Source: Porphyromonas asaccharolytica DSM 20707 (GTDB lineage Bacteria > Bacteroidota > Bacteroidia > Bacteroidales > Porphyromonadaceae). Taken from it: a DNA stretch of 64,000 nt. Positions 8,101 through 16,792 of this stretch are shown here, one piece after another. Positions within the stretch are counted from its first letter, which is position 1, and every line of letters starts with the position of its first letter. The notes below the pieces were generated by a model that saw nothing but the letters and a program-made list of their open reading frames with translations, was not told where the DNA came from and did not search any database. The position numbers and the translations under genes are program-made. Location: the NCBI RefSeq assembly GCF_000212375.1, contig NC_015501.1, positions 558,001-622,000 of the forward strand, in the 5' to 3' direction.

Positions 8101-9744
8101 TCAGAGAATATATTTCTGAATGTCTTCTTCCACTGTAGAATTGCCTGCAAGTCCGAAATTGTCAACCAACACTTGTAGTACGCCTTCAGAAACGAAAGCT
8201 GGAAGGGTAGGACCGATATGTATATTCTTCACGCCAAGGTGCAGAAGGGCAAGCAGAACGATGACTGCCTTCTGCTCGTACCATGCGATGTTGAAGAAGA
8301 TTGGCAGGTCGTTGATGTCGTTTGCACCAAAAATCTCTTTCAGTTTGAATGCCACCACTGCCCAAGAATAAGAGTCGTTGCACTGTCCAGCATCAAGAAC
8401 ACGCGGAATACCATTAATATCTCCGAGGTTTAACTTGTTGTATCTATACTTTGCACAGCCGCTGGTGAGGATTACAACATCTTTTGGCAGAGCCTTGGCA
8501 AACTCTTCGTAATAGTTGCGGCTCTTCATACGGCCGTCGCAACCGCTCATCACGACAAACTTGCGGATAGCACCACTCTTCACAGCTTCTACTACTTGGT
8601 CGGCAAGCGCAAATACTTGAGCGTGTGCAAATCCGCCTACAATTTCTCCAGTTTCTATTTCCTGTGGAGCCTTGCAGGTCTTAGCCAATGCGATAACTTC
8701 AGAGAAATCTTTCTTACCATCTTCGCCTGTTGCGATGTGCTTCCAACCTGGGAAACCAGTAGAGTTGGTTGTGAATACTCTCTCAGCATAGTTTGCATTC
8801 TTTGCAGGCGGTACGATACAGTTTGTAGTAAATACGATAGGACCATTGAAGCTTGCAAACTCTTCCTTCTGCTTCCACCACGCATTGCCGTAGTTGCCCA
8901 CAAGGTGCTTGTATTTCTTTAGTTGTGGATAGTAATGCGCTGGCAACATCTCGCCGTGGGTATAAACGTCGATGCCTGTGCCTTCTGTCTGAATAAGAAG
9001 GTCTTCAATATCCTTAAGGTCGTGTCCTGAAATGAGAATACCAGGCTTCTTGCCAACACCGATATTAACCTTTGTGAGTTCAGGGGTACCGTATGCTTCT
9101 GTGTTGGCTTTATCGAGCAATGCCATTACGTCTACACCATATTTACCTGTTTCGAGTACGATGCCAAGAAGTGTTTCCTTATCTGCATCTGGAGCAGTAA
9201 TCGTGGCAAGAGCCTTGCACATGAAAGCAATAATCTCTTCATTCGTTTCGCCTAAACGAGTCGCATGGTCATAATAAGCGGCTATACCTTTAAGACCAAG
9301 AACGGTAAGTTCCTTCAGTGAACGGAGGTCAGCGTTCTCGTTGCGAAGCACTCCTTCGCGTTCGCCTTCCTCAGAGTAGTCAGACTTCTCGCCACCCCAG
9401 TGAACTTCTTGATAATTAGGGAGAGTAATGTTCTTGCTTAAAGCTGTTTCGAGCAATTGTTTTTTCAGAGCAATGCCCGTGTCCACCTTATTTAATATAC
9501 TCTGGTCATCAAAGTTCGCATTAGTAATCGTTGAAAACAATGCATCTACGAGGAAGTCAGCAACTTCTTTTGATGCATTTTCCCCCAGCGTATGTTGGAT
9601 AGTTCCCACACCACGTACAACGCTGAGCAACAAATCTTGCCACTTTGAAGTTTCAGCCTCTTTACCGCATACACCCTTAATGGTGCAACCTGTTCCCTTT
9701 GCAGTTTCCTGACACTGGAAACAAAACATCTTATTTTCTGTCAT
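8101..9744 (-). CDS. hcp: hydroxylamine reductase / hybrid-cluster protein
   Basis: 547 residues from the ATG at 9744; the upstream in-frame ATG at 9816 would override the promoter. The N-terminal cluster motif is C-x2-C-x8-C-x5-C (Cys8, 11, 20 and 26), as in Hcp of strict anaerobes. Further on are the hybrid 4Fe-2O-2S cluster ligands, in [35 protein letters not shown] and QCNDSYSW. Hcp reduces hydroxylamine to ammonia in vitro and is now mainly regarded as a nitric oxide reductase acting in nitrosative stress. It is cytoplasmic. Transcription should start near 9776 under control of the dyad at 9808-9825. Codon and base composition are AT-richer than in adjacent genes, suggesting recent acquisition together with the regulator. 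Confidence 0.95.
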   Translation of the reverse strand: MTENKMFCFQCQETAKGTGCTIKGVCGKEAETSKWQDLLLSVVRGVGTIQHTLGENASKEVADFLVDALFSTITNANFDDQSILNKVDTGIALKKQLLETALSKNITLPNYQEVHWGGEKSDYSEEGEREGVLRNENADLRSLKELTVLGLKGIAAYYDHATRLGETNEEIIAFMCKALATITAPDADKETLLGIVLETGKYGVDVMALLDKANTEAYGTPELTKVNIGVGKKPGILISGHDLKDIEDLLIQTEGTGIDVYTHGEMLPAHYYPQLKKYKHLVGNYGNAWWKQKEEFASFNGPIVFTTNCIVPPAKNANYAERVFTTNSTGFPGWKHIATGEDGKKDFSEVIALAKTCKAPQEIETGEIVGGFAHAQVFALADQVVEAVKSGAIRKFVVMSGCDGRMKSRNYYEEFAKALPKDVVILTSGCAKYRYNKLNLGDINGIPRVLDAGQCNDSYSWAVVAFKLKEIFGANDINDLPIFFNIAWYEQKAVIVLLALLHLGVKNIHIGPTLPAFVSEGVLQVLVDNFGLAGNSTVEEDIQKYIL

Positions 9745-9779
9745 AATGATTTCGTTTAAATTTCTGATGGCTTCTGACG

Positions 9780-9825
9780 CAAAGGTACCGATATAAGAAC
9801 TAAAGCCTGGTAACATTTGTGACCA
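9780..9825 (-). promoter_or_regulatory. hcp promoter with Crp/Fnr-type dyad operator
   Basis: A -7 box TACCTTTG occupies 9787-9780. No TTTG occurs at the -33 distance; instead a dyad TGGTnACAnnTGTnACCA (9808-9825) is centred about 40 bases upstream of the expected start. That is where class II Crp/Fnr activators bind. All specified positions of the two half-sites are symmetric. The dyad, the missing -33 box and the adjacent regulator together support an activator-dependent promoter. Confidence 0.6.
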
Positions 9826-9884
9826 AGCACTGTTAAAGCATTGCTAAAAAAGTAGTATTGTAATTATGGTATGGTAATTAGAGG

Positions 9885-9916
9885 TCTGATAATTAACCAT
9901 AACTATCTGATAATTA
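9885..9916. repeat. paired direct repeats upstream of hcp
   Basis: TCTGATAATTA occurs at 9885-9895 and 9906-9916, with starts 21 bp apart, inside a TTATGG/CCATAA dyad region (9863-9903). It lies about 110-140 bases upstream of the hcp transcription start. The remaining gap up to 10140 holds two copies of GGCTACCTACAGG (10093 and 10112) and nothing else I can name. Confidence 0.4.
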
Positions 9917-10140
9917 CGCACATTCCAGTGTCAAGTGCAACACAGTTACAAATGTAGGAAAAAAACTTCATGGGGAGTTTTATAGCCTAGTTTTTTGCGA
10001 GACGCACATTCCCGCACATTGCTATTGCTTGCTAAGCTTCACTGCAAGTGACAGAGTACAGCACTACTTGTCTTACGCCTAGTGTCTATTGTGGCTACCT
10101 ACAGGTGAAGCGGCTACCTACAGGCAAATAGAAAGTATTA

Positions 10141-11112
10141 TCAAAAGAGCAGCGTCTGCGCATATCTCTGGTCCAGAGAGTCCTCTACGACAAAGAGGTA
10201 GCTCTCTCCCTTTGTGAGGAAGTCTAGTCCAGCTGACGAGACTCCGTCTGCTACCGTCACTCTGCGAATGAGTGTGGCAGACATATCGTAGACGGAGATC
10301 ACTTGAGGTGTCACTTCGCTCCATAGGAGCTTGTCGCCTTCGATCCAAAGCCTTGGCGTAGCCCTTTGCACTAGCTCTATAGCCACTGGATAAGATACAT
10401 AGTCGCAATCATTTCCATACTTTGCCTTGTACTCAAATGATGGGCTATGGAAGCATCTAAACTTCTCATTAGTACTATCGAAGAGTTGCGTATCTCCCGT
10501 AGGATCATACCAAAGAGGGAAGATCCCCTGCAGGTTATCTCGCTCCTCACAGCCTATAAGCTGCGTGAAGCTCCTGCGCAAGGTGTCTACGACCGACCCT
10601 TCTGCTGTCTCATAGCGAACATCTATCTTGTAGTGCTGTCGTATCAGCTGATGACCATCTATATCGACTAGCTCACGCTTCTCTACGATAGCCTTAGCGC
10701 CTAAGATGCCGTGTCTTTGGGGATCCATCTGCTGATAGTTAAACCCGATGGGGACCTCCTCTCCCTCCTGAGCATCAAGGTCATACTTGAGATACTTCTT
10801 ACCATCGCATAGATCGTACGCCTTAGCACCTTCATAAAGCACCAACCCTGTCTTGCGATCGAACAAATGTCCCCGCTCGTTATAAAACTCCGTAACAGTC
10901 TTAAGACAGGGGATCTCATCTACGACTGTATCCTGGACGATAGCCACCTTGATGTACCCATACTCATATCCGTAGGGGACTCTCAAGGAGGCAATGTCGT
11001 AATACCACTCCGACCCTACGCCTGGATGCAGGGGCAGAGCCTCTTGTGCTGCAAGCCCTAGAGAGCCCAGCAAGATAGCAAGCATACAAGAAAGTAATCT
11101 GTGTTTAGACAT
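10141..11112 (-). CDS. secreted protein with T9SS-like C-terminal domain
   Basis: 323 residues from the ATG at 11112, which gives a clean signal peptide (MSKHRLLSCMLAILLGSLGLAAQ, cleavage after LAA). The body (residues 25-250) has no family I recognise; it is rich in Tyr, Asp and Cys and contains phrases typical of Bacteroidales exported proteins of unknown role (GSEWYYDIAS). The last 70 residues resemble a type A T9SS sorting domain (ISVYDMSATLIRRVTV, then GESYLFVVEDS), so it is probably carried across the outer membrane and anchored on the surface. It is preceded by a strong hairpin and lies next to a BspA-type LRR gene. Confidence 0.7.
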   Translation of the reverse strand: MSKHRLLSCMLAILLGSLGLAAQEALPLHPGVGSEWYYDIASLRVPYGYEYGYIKVAIVQDTVVDEIPCLKTVTEFYNERGHLFDRKTGLVLYEGAKAYDLCDGKKYLKYDLDAQEGEEVPIGFNYQQMDPQRHGILGAKAIVEKRELVDIDGHQLIRQHYKIDVRYETAEGSVVDTLRRSFTQLIGCEERDNLQGIFPLWYDPTGDTQLFDSTNEKFRCFHSPSFEYKAKYGNDCDYVSYPVAIELVQRATPRLWIEGDKLLWSEVTPQVISVYDMSATLIRRVTVADGVSSAGLDFLTKGESYLFVVEDSLDQRYAQTLLF

Positions 11113-11135
11113 AGGATTTATTGTTTTTGAAGTAT

Positions 11136-11167
11136 GGGCTTGCTGAGCCAGTAGACTCAGCAAGCCC
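11136..11167. other. stable stem-loop in leader of the 10.1-11.1 kb gene
   Basis: A perfect 12-bp stem (GGGCTTGCTGAG with CTCAGCAAGCCC, 8-base loop) ends 24 bases before the start codon at 11112. There is no U-tract on the minus strand, so it is either a factor-assisted end for the upstream LRR transcript or a leader structure. Confidence 0.5.
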
Positions 11168-11202
11168 TATCTATTACTAGATAAGTGTAGTGCTAGATCG
11201 AG

Positions 11203-11398
11203 TTAGTATCGTGATCCTACGATCTGTACGAGGCAACGAGTGAGCCCGTCAAACTCACGCAGGAGTACTTGACGCATATCACCCTGTGCGTTGTAGACCG
11301 TGACCATACCAGTCTCGCTGTCATAGGTGTAGTCTTGGTCGACGCCGTTGGTCTTGAGATACTGTTTGAAAGCTGCGGACTGAAGACCCTTATAAGTT
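11203..11398 (-). pseudogene. remnant of a T9SS sorting domain
   Basis: A frame on the minus strand, open from about 11399 to a stop at 11205-11203, encodes about 65 residues without any ATG, GTG or TTG near its beginning. It reads GLQSAAFKQYL, VTVYNAQGDMRQVLLREFDG, then CLVQIVGSRY: the strand pattern of a C-terminal T9SS domain. It begins in a different frame, overlapping the last codons of the BspA gene (stop at 11390). It looks like the tail of a lost cargo gene, or an alternative tail separated from the BspA gene by a frameshift. Confidence 0.55.
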
Positions 11399-13033
11399 AT
11401 GATCCGTCTGCTTGATTACCTTCTCTCCATTGACGATGTAGATCCCATCTGGGAGCTGCTGAAGATCTGTGGGCAGTTGCTGTCCGCTAAGGTCATATAT
11501 GACCGTCGTCTGGGGTTGATCTGGCGTTACAATCTCAACGCCCTGAGGCTCAAACTCTTCAATATCCGAAAAGTCTTGCCACTGTTCACTTTGCTGATAT
11601 AGCTCTTTGGTCCCTTTAGGTACGCGGAGCTTGCATGGGACGGCACCAAATCCTCTAAAGAAGACCATAAGTCCTAGCGTTATCTTACTGGGGTCAGTCA
11701 TCTGTACAGTGATCTCACTGAGACTCTTGTCAAAGCCAAAAGTTAAATCTCCGATGTAACTCAAGCCACTGGGTAGCTCTACACTCTTAATAAACTGATT
11801 GTCGAAGAGTCCAAACTCCTTGATGATCTGTACGCTCTTGGGGAGGCTATAAATGGTATCCTGCTTGCCTGCAGGGTATTGGATTAGTGACACTTGTGAC
11901 TTGTCGTAGAGGACTCCATCGTGAGAGGTGTAGTTAATGTTTTCTGGAGAGACCTCTATCGCTGCCAGACTATGACAGTCGTGAAATGGTGCGTTACCAA
12001 TCTCCGCTACCCCAGAAGGAATAGCTATTGCCTTTAGCTCATCACATCGTGCGAAGCCATAGTCTTCGATGACTTTGAGACCATCATGTAGTGTCACGCT
12101 GGTCAGTGCTACAGTGCCTGCGAAGGCTAGTGTACCTACTTTGTTAATGGAGGTAGGTATTGCGAAGCTGCTCCCCTCCTTGCCGGCAGGGTACTGCACA
12201 ATAGTCTGCTTATCTGCCGTATACAGGACGCCATCGATTGTCGTGTAGGCTCTGTTTTGAGGATTTATATCGATCTTCTTGAGCTTGAAGCAATCGGCAA
12301 AAACGCCTCCACCGATCTCTTTTACAGATGCTGGGATGAGTACCTCTGGCAGGTTTTCGCAAGCACTAAAAGCAGCCTCCTCGATGGTCTCCAGCCCCTC
12401 CGATAGCGTTAGCTCTTGGAGTGCCGTATTGCTACTAAAGGCGTTGTCGCCTATCGATCGTACACTTGACGGGATAACAATCTTGGGGATAGCGATGCAT
12501 CCGCTGAAAGCCCAGCGACCGATAGTTGTGACAGTCTTGGGGATTTCTAGACTTGATAGGGCAACACACTCGGTGAATGCAAATGGCTCAATGATCTCTA
12601 GTCCTTGTGCGGGGAGAGAGACTGTCTCAAGCTTTTCGCAACTCTCAAAAGCCCCATCACCAATCTCCTTGAGACTAGGCGGGAGTATAATACTCTGTAG
12701 ACTGATACATTCGAGGAACGAACTCTTGCCAATGCGCCTAAGGTCATCTGGAAGGTTGAGATTGGTCAGTCGGACGCAATTACTGAATGCGTTGTCTCCG
12801 ATCGTTGTAATCCCTGACGAGATCGTAATGGTCTCGATTTGCTCTAGAAACTCCCCCCATGGAGCTTCGCCTAGCCCATAGTTGGGCATATCTCCAGTTC
12901 CAGAAAGAGTCAGAGTAGCTGTCTCTTCGTTGTAATCCCACGAGAGGGATCCTGTCTTGCCACTGGTCTGTGCCCATGCACTTGTCACAGACAAGAGTAG
13001 CGTGGTGGCCAGAATGAGTAAATGTCTTACCAT
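11390..13033 (-). CDS. BspA-type leucine-rich repeat surface protein
   Basis: 547 residues. Signal peptide MVRHLLILATTLLLSVTSAWAQ, then about 15 Treponema pallidum-type LRRs (LRR_5) of about 23 residues, with the repeating pattern IGDNAFSNC..L..L.LP..L..IG. Twice, repeat blocks are interrupted by a YTxxDGVLYxxxxxxLIQYPAGK segment, as is usual in BspA. The C-terminus is a short T9SS-like domain (VIYDLSGQQL, LPDGIYIVNG). Such proteins are surface adhesins or coaggregation factors in oral and genital Bacteroidales; the ligand cannot be read. An out-of-frame T9SS tail remnant lies immediately downstream. Confidence 0.88.
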   Translation of the reverse strand: MVRHLLILATTLLLSVTSAWAQTSGKTGSLSWDYNEETATLTLSGTGDMPNYGLGEAPWGEFLEQIETITISSGITTIGDNAFSNCVRLTNLNLPDDLRRIGKSSFLECISLQSIILPPSLKEIGDGAFESCEKLETVSLPAQGLEIIEPFAFTECVALSSLEIPKTVTTIGRWAFSGCIAIPKIVIPSSVRSIGDNAFSSNTALQELTLSEGLETIEEAAFSACENLPEVLIPASVKEIGGGVFADCFKLKKIDINPQNRAYTTIDGVLYTADKQTIVQYPAGKEGSSFAIPTSINKVGTLAFAGTVALTSVTLHDGLKVIEDYGFARCDELKAIAIPSGVAEIGNAPFHDCHSLAAIEVSPENINYTSHDGVLYDKSQVSLIQYPAGKQDTIYSLPKSVQIIKEFGLFDNQFIKSVELPSGLSYIGDLTFGFDKSLSEITVQMTDPSKITLGLMVFFRGFGAVPCKLRVPKGTKELYQQSEQWQDFSDIEEFEPQGVEIVTPDQPQTTVIYDLSGQQLPTDLQQLPDGIYIVNGEKVIKQTDHNL

Positions 13034-13261
13034 AACTAGTTGTATTTAGATTGATTAGTATGCATGGTGGTTGTTCTTTTAGCCCTGTCACATTGCTACA
13101 AAAACGGTATCTCCTCTCGTTGCAACAAGATAATACAGTGTGTAGACTACGGAGCTACTCGCCTCAGCGTTGAGTACATCCCAGAGCCAAGTATAACACA
13201 CCTGCAAATATATAAAAAACTTCATGAAGCGTTTTTTTAGATCCAAGAAAGCTGTCGACCA

Positions 13262-13509
13262 GCTTTCTAAGTTTATATGCAAGTAAAATGCGAAGTTTTT
13301 TCTCGTTTCGGAAACTCAGTCGACTTCTCTTCGGGTGAACCGCTCGGCGGGGTGGAAGCTTCCACCGTAGGGGCGGACCTGTGTGTCCGCCCGTCCTCAC
13401 CTGAGCGCAGTCTATTCTGCGGGCGGACACGTAGGTCCGCCCCTACACAAGCTACGTCAGCACGACAATTCCATTCATCAAACGCTGTAACCTCGATCTG
13501 TAGGGACGC
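13262..13509 (+). repeat. dispersed 198/248-bp repeat, long copy, with 80-bp palindromic insert
   Basis: Starts at GCTTTCTAAG and ends at GATCTGTAGGGACGC. It matches 27936-28133 almost base for base, in the same orientation, except for about 50 extra bases. Inside are a perfect 16-bp palindrome (GGTGGAAGCTTCCACC, 13351-13366) and then an 80-bp inverted-repeat module (13367-13446, GTAGGGGCGGAC ... GTCCGCCCCTAC). That module recurs alone at 45276-45355. No coding potential is evident. The stretch 13034-13261 upstream of it holds the LRR gene's leader and nothing recognisable. Confidence 0.8.
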
Positions 13510-13517
13510 GGTTCGTA

Positions 13518-13601
13518 GTTAGCTAGAGGCACTGGTGCCACTAGAAATACTAGTACCTCTAGAAAAACTAGCTCCCCTCTAACCTCTAATTTCTAATATC
13601 T
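13518..13601 (-). repeat. mosaic module, inverted relative to 27838-27920
   Basis: Read on the minus strand it runs TTAGAAATTAGAGGTTAGAG, then GGAGCTAG, then a CTAGTGGCACCAGTGCCTCT palindromic stretch. The same order appears on the plus strand at 27838-27920. It therefore lies on the opposite side of the 198/248-bp repeat and in inverted orientation. Confidence 0.6.
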
Positions 13602-13605
13602 AAGC

Positions 13606-13773
13606 TCCTCCACGTGGATATTTCCAAATCCCCACGTGGGGAAGAAAAAATATCCACGTGGGGAAGAAATGAAACTTCGGAGGAATCAAATGATATGTCG
13701 GAGGAATCGTTTCGCGCCCACGTGGAAAATAAAAAATAGCCACGTGAGAATTTGAGATTTCTCACGTGGCTAT
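13606..13773 (+). repeat. 22-bp-register CACGTG element, copy A
   Basis: 168 bp. CACGTG boxes start at 13611, 13633, 13655, 13719, 13741 and 13763, that is, spacings 22, 22, 64, 22 and 22. The central 64-bp interval carries two direct repeats, ACTTCGGAGGAATC and a variant ATGTCGGAGGAATC. The two arms are inverted repeats of each other. It lies downstream of the LRR gene at 13851-15530. Confidence 0.9.
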
Positions 13774-13850
13774 CTGTGGAAGCTGTCACTTCTTGTGACG
13801 CTCTCCTGACGCCTATCGCATGATTTTGGACTATAGGCGGTGAGGGTTTG

Positions 13851-15530
13851 CTACCTCTTGACAAATTTGTAGGTGGTGTCTCCTACCTGTACGATGTAGG
13901 CTCCTTGTGGTAGATAGCCTACGTAGATAGAGCTATCGTCTTGGTCGTACACTTCGCTCAGGAGCTCCTCGCCAGAGGCTGCATAGACCTTCAGTAGGGT
14001 AGCAGGCATGGTCTCAGCGAGACGTACATAGAGGCGCTCGTCTGCGGAGTTGTAGTAGATAGCTGTCTCTGTCGTAGCGAGTTGTGTCACGGAGACGGTA
14101 CTTCTACCAGGATATGGCTGTGGGTCACCAGCATTACCATTCATGAGCTCCCAGCCCTTGCCGGTAGCTACCTTGACTTGTCTATCGGTGATGTCGTTTT
14201 TCTCCTCTCCCTCTGCTATGTCGATGGCGATAAATCGGCCTGCAGCGAGGAATGTCGGATCTAGTAGCTTGAACTTAGGGATCGACTCCACAATGACCTG
14301 CATGGCATGCTCATCGATGGCGTTGACGGAGATGTCGGCGTACTGAAGCTGCTTACAGGCTGAGAAGTCTAGCGAGGTGAGGTTGTTCTCAAAGGCGATG
14401 AAGTCTAGTAGTTTAGGTGTCTTCGTCAGATCTAGCTCGGTAAGCTCATTCCTCTCGCAGAAGAGCTTATTTATCATAGGATTGTGCGAGAGATCGAGCT
14501 TCTTAAATCCACAATTAGCCATATTGATGTACTCGAGCTTGGTGTTCTTAGAGAAGTCTGGATCGAAGGTAAAGTTGATTTTCTTGATCGCAAGCATCTT
14601 GAGCTCGGGAAGACCAGAGAGGAAGTCGAGTGAGGTGAGCTTCTTGTTGAGATTGAGGTTCAGCTCCTCTAGTAGAGGATTGTTTGATAGATCTAGCGTG
14701 GTCAGATTATTACCCCCGAGGTGTAGCTGCTTGAGCTTGGGGTTGTGAGAGACGTCTAGTGACTTCATACCTATTAGGTCAGCCTTGAAGACCTCTAGCT
14801 TGGGTAGCATAGAGAGATCTACGGTCTTGAGATCATAATTCATACTGCACTGTACGAAGGTGAGGTCGGGACACTTAGAGAGGTCTAGTGAGGTGAGCTC
14901 GGTCTTTTCGCAGTAGAGTATCCTTAGCTTAGGATTGTGTGTTAGATCGAGTGTGCCGAGTTTGTTACCACTGAGCACAGCCACCTCAAGCTCTGGCAGC
15001 TTAGAGAGGTCTATCGCCGTGAGCATAGAATTCTGCACACCGAGCTCTCTGAGCTTAGGATTCTGCGAGAGGTCTAGCTTCTTAATCATATTTGAGTGGC
15101 AAAAGAGCTTCTCAAGATCAGTCTGCCCAGTGACGTCGAGCTCCATGATCCCTGTCTGGTAGCACCATAGCTCCTTAAGGGTATTGATCTTGGAGAGATC
15201 GATAGCGGTGAGTGCTGTCTTATTGAGATTGAGGTAGGTGATGGGACCATAGATAGTCGTCTTGGTCAGATCTTTGGGCAGGTCGATAGGTCTCTTTTCG
15301 GTTCCCTTTTGGATCTTCTCATTGTCCTGGCACTGACCGTCACCATTGAGGTCTATCCAGCAGCCGTCTACGGGAGCGACGACACCTATGAGGAGCGAGG
15401 CGTTTTCGTCATCGGTGATGAAGGTTAGATCGATGCTGGGCTCCATGAGCGGTGTCTGAGCCTTCGTCTGTGTAGCTACTCCTAGCAGAGTCATAGCCAG
15501 GAGTAGGAGTAAGGTGTATTGTCTTTTCAT
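13851..15530 (-). CDS. internalin-type LRR surface protein with T9SS sorting domain
   Basis: 559 residues. Signal peptide MKRQYTLLLLLAMTLLGVATQTKAQ. Residues 35-110 include a calcium-like loop (DLNGDGQCQDNE). About 15 LRRs of 21-22 residues follow, with the pattern LDLSKNPKLRELxCxxNxLT, closer to internalin than to BspA. After the repeats comes an about 75-residue cap (AIDEHAMQVIVESIP through ATGKGWELMNG) shared with other LRR proteins here. The C-terminal 75 residues are a type A T9SS sorting domain (LLKVYAASGEELL, LPQGAYIVQVGD). It should be displayed on the outer surface. A promoter lies 80 bases upstream. Confidence 0.88.
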   Translation of the reverse strand: MKRQYTLLLLLAMTLLGVATQTKAQTPLMEPSIDLTFITDDENASLLIGVVAPVDGCWIDLNGDGQCQDNEKIQKGTEKRPIDLPKDLTKTTIYGPITYLNLNKTALTAIDLSKINTLKELWCYQTGIMELDVTGQTDLEKLFCHSNMIKKLDLSQNPKLRELGVQNSMLTAIDLSKLPELEVAVLSGNKLGTLDLTHNPKLRILYCEKTELTSLDLSKCPDLTFVQCSMNYDLKTVDLSMLPKLEVFKADLIGMKSLDVSHNPKLKQLHLGGNNLTTLDLSNNPLLEELNLNLNKKLTSLDFLSGLPELKMLAIKKINFTFDPDFSKNTKLEYINMANCGFKKLDLSHNPMINKLFCERNELTELDLTKTPKLLDFIAFENNLTSLDFSACKQLQYADISVNAIDEHAMQVIVESIPKFKLLDPTFLAAGRFIAIDIAEGEEKNDITDRQVKVATGKGWELMNGNAGDPQPYPGRSTVSVTQLATTETAIYYNSADERLYVRLAETMPATLLKVYAASGEELLSEVYDQDDSSIYVGYLPQGAYIVQVGDTTYKFVKR

Positions 15531-15606
15531 AAGATAAAGTGTGTGTATAGTGAATAGTGCTGATCTACAGAATGAGCGCTAGTCCATGGATCAGACAGAT
15601 CATCTT

Positions 15607-15614
15607 CAAAGGTA
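15607..15614 (-). promoter_or_regulatory. -7 box of the 13.9-15.5 kb LRR gene
   Basis: CAAAGGTA on the plus strand reads TACCTTTG on the minus strand, about 75 bases before the start codon. No matching -33 box was seen. Confidence 0.5.
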
Positions 15615-15651
15615 CGAAAAAAAGGGGAGAGGCGAGTCTCAACTCTTGTCG

Positions 15652-16767
15652 CTAAGCGCGCTTACGATAGGTTAGGATGGCAGCAGCACCGTTGACCACG
15701 GCAAAAACAGAGAGCGCTGTCAACTCGCGCCATAGCTCGGTGAAGGCTACCGACTTGAGGTAGTAGGTGCGCATCAAGATGCTGTAGTGCGTGAAGGGGT
15801 GTGACACGGCTAGGGCACGTGCCCACGACGGCATACCCTCGATAGGTGTGAAGAGCCCCCCGAGGAGTATGAAAAACATCATGACGAAGAAGAAGGAGAA
15901 CATCGCCTGCTGCTGCGTATGCGCAAAGTTGGTAATGAGCAGTCCTAGTCCGCTCATGGCAAGGACGTAGAGCATGGTGCCGACGATCATCATCCCGACA
16001 TTGCCTTGGGGCCATAAGCCGTACATCAGTCCGACGATAGGGTGTGCCAAGAAAACCATGAGTATCGATATGACGATATAGGGGAGCGCCTTGGAGAGCA
16101 TGAAGATGAGCGGGTGGATCGGCGTGACATTCATCTGCTCGATGGTGCCAACCTCCTTCTCCTGCACCATGTTAAGTGCTGGGAGGATGAATGCGGTCAT
16201 CGTAATGAGCATGGCGACAAGGCCGGGGATGATATAGTTCTTATAATTCGCCTGAGGGTTGTAGCGATTGACCTCGACGATGCGGAGCGGTATGGTAGCT
16301 AGCTCCTTCAGTCCCGTCGACTCGTTGAGCTGAGCGGCAAACCGCTGTACGATCTGCTGTGTGTAGCCTCCGGCGACGGCACCTTTTGTAGCGTTGAAGG
16401 CGTTGATTCGCGCCTCTATCTGAGCCTTTTGATCACGCATGAGTTGCTCCTCAAAGCGTGGCGGGATCGTTATGATGAGATCGGCCTTACCATCCTCTAT
16501 GAGCTCCATACCTTCCCGAAGGGTGGGGGGTAGCTTGCCCTGCCAAGCGTTGACAAAGTAGCCCGAGCTAAAGAACTGCTGTTGTAGTCTCTGTGATAGC
16601 GACGTATGGTCGTGGTCGATGACGACGGTCTGCAGATTCTTGATATCCGTAGTCGTAGCAAAGGGGAGAAGCATCAAGACGACGATAGGGTACATGACGA
16701 CCATGCCGAGCAGCAACCTATTGCGGAAGAGGTTGTATATCTCTTTTCGTATGAGAGCTAGTAGCAT
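15652..16767 (-). CDS. ABC-2 type transporter permease
   Basis: 371 residues. One N-terminal helix (LLLGMVVMYPIVVLMLLPF) is followed by a large extracytoplasmic domain of about 150 residues and then five C-terminal helices, including the conserved VQEKEVGTIEQMNVTPIHP coupling region. This is the ABC2_membrane_3 arrangement of YbhR/YhhJ-like exporters of drugs or lipids. It follows the next permease by 25 bases, so the two probably form a heterodimer. No ATPase or membrane-fusion protein gene is adjacent in the window, so the partner must be encoded elsewhere. The start could be two codons off. Confidence 0.85.
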   Translation of the reverse strand: MLLALIRKEIYNLFRNRLLLGMVVMYPIVVLMLLPFATTTDIKNLQTVVIDHDHTSLSQRLQQQFFSSGYFVNAWQGKLPPTLREGMELIEDGKADLIITIPPRFEEQLMRDQKAQIEARINAFNATKGAVAGGYTQQIVQRFAAQLNESTGLKELATIPLRIVEVNRYNPQANYKNYIIPGLVAMLITMTAFILPALNMVQEKEVGTIEQMNVTPIHPLIFMLSKALPYIVISILMVFLAHPIVGLMYGLWPQGNVGMMIVGTMLYVLAMSGLGLLITNFAHTQQQAMFSFFFVMMFFILLGGLFTPIEGMPSWARALAVSHPFTHYSILMRTYYLKSVAFTELWRELTALSVFAVVNGAAAILTYRKRA

Positions 16768-16792
16768 AGTTCGTAGGCGTGGTTTGATGTTT

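Noticed and set aside
9745-9816. Longer N-terminus for hcp
   Set aside because: It would translate through the -7 box and put 24 unrelated residues before the conserved Cys motif.
13606-13773. CRISPR array (regular 22-bp CACGTG spacing)
   Set aside because: Repeats are 6-10 bases within semi-conserved 22-bp units, arms are inverted, the same element recurs at six loci with the same sequence, and no cas genes are present.
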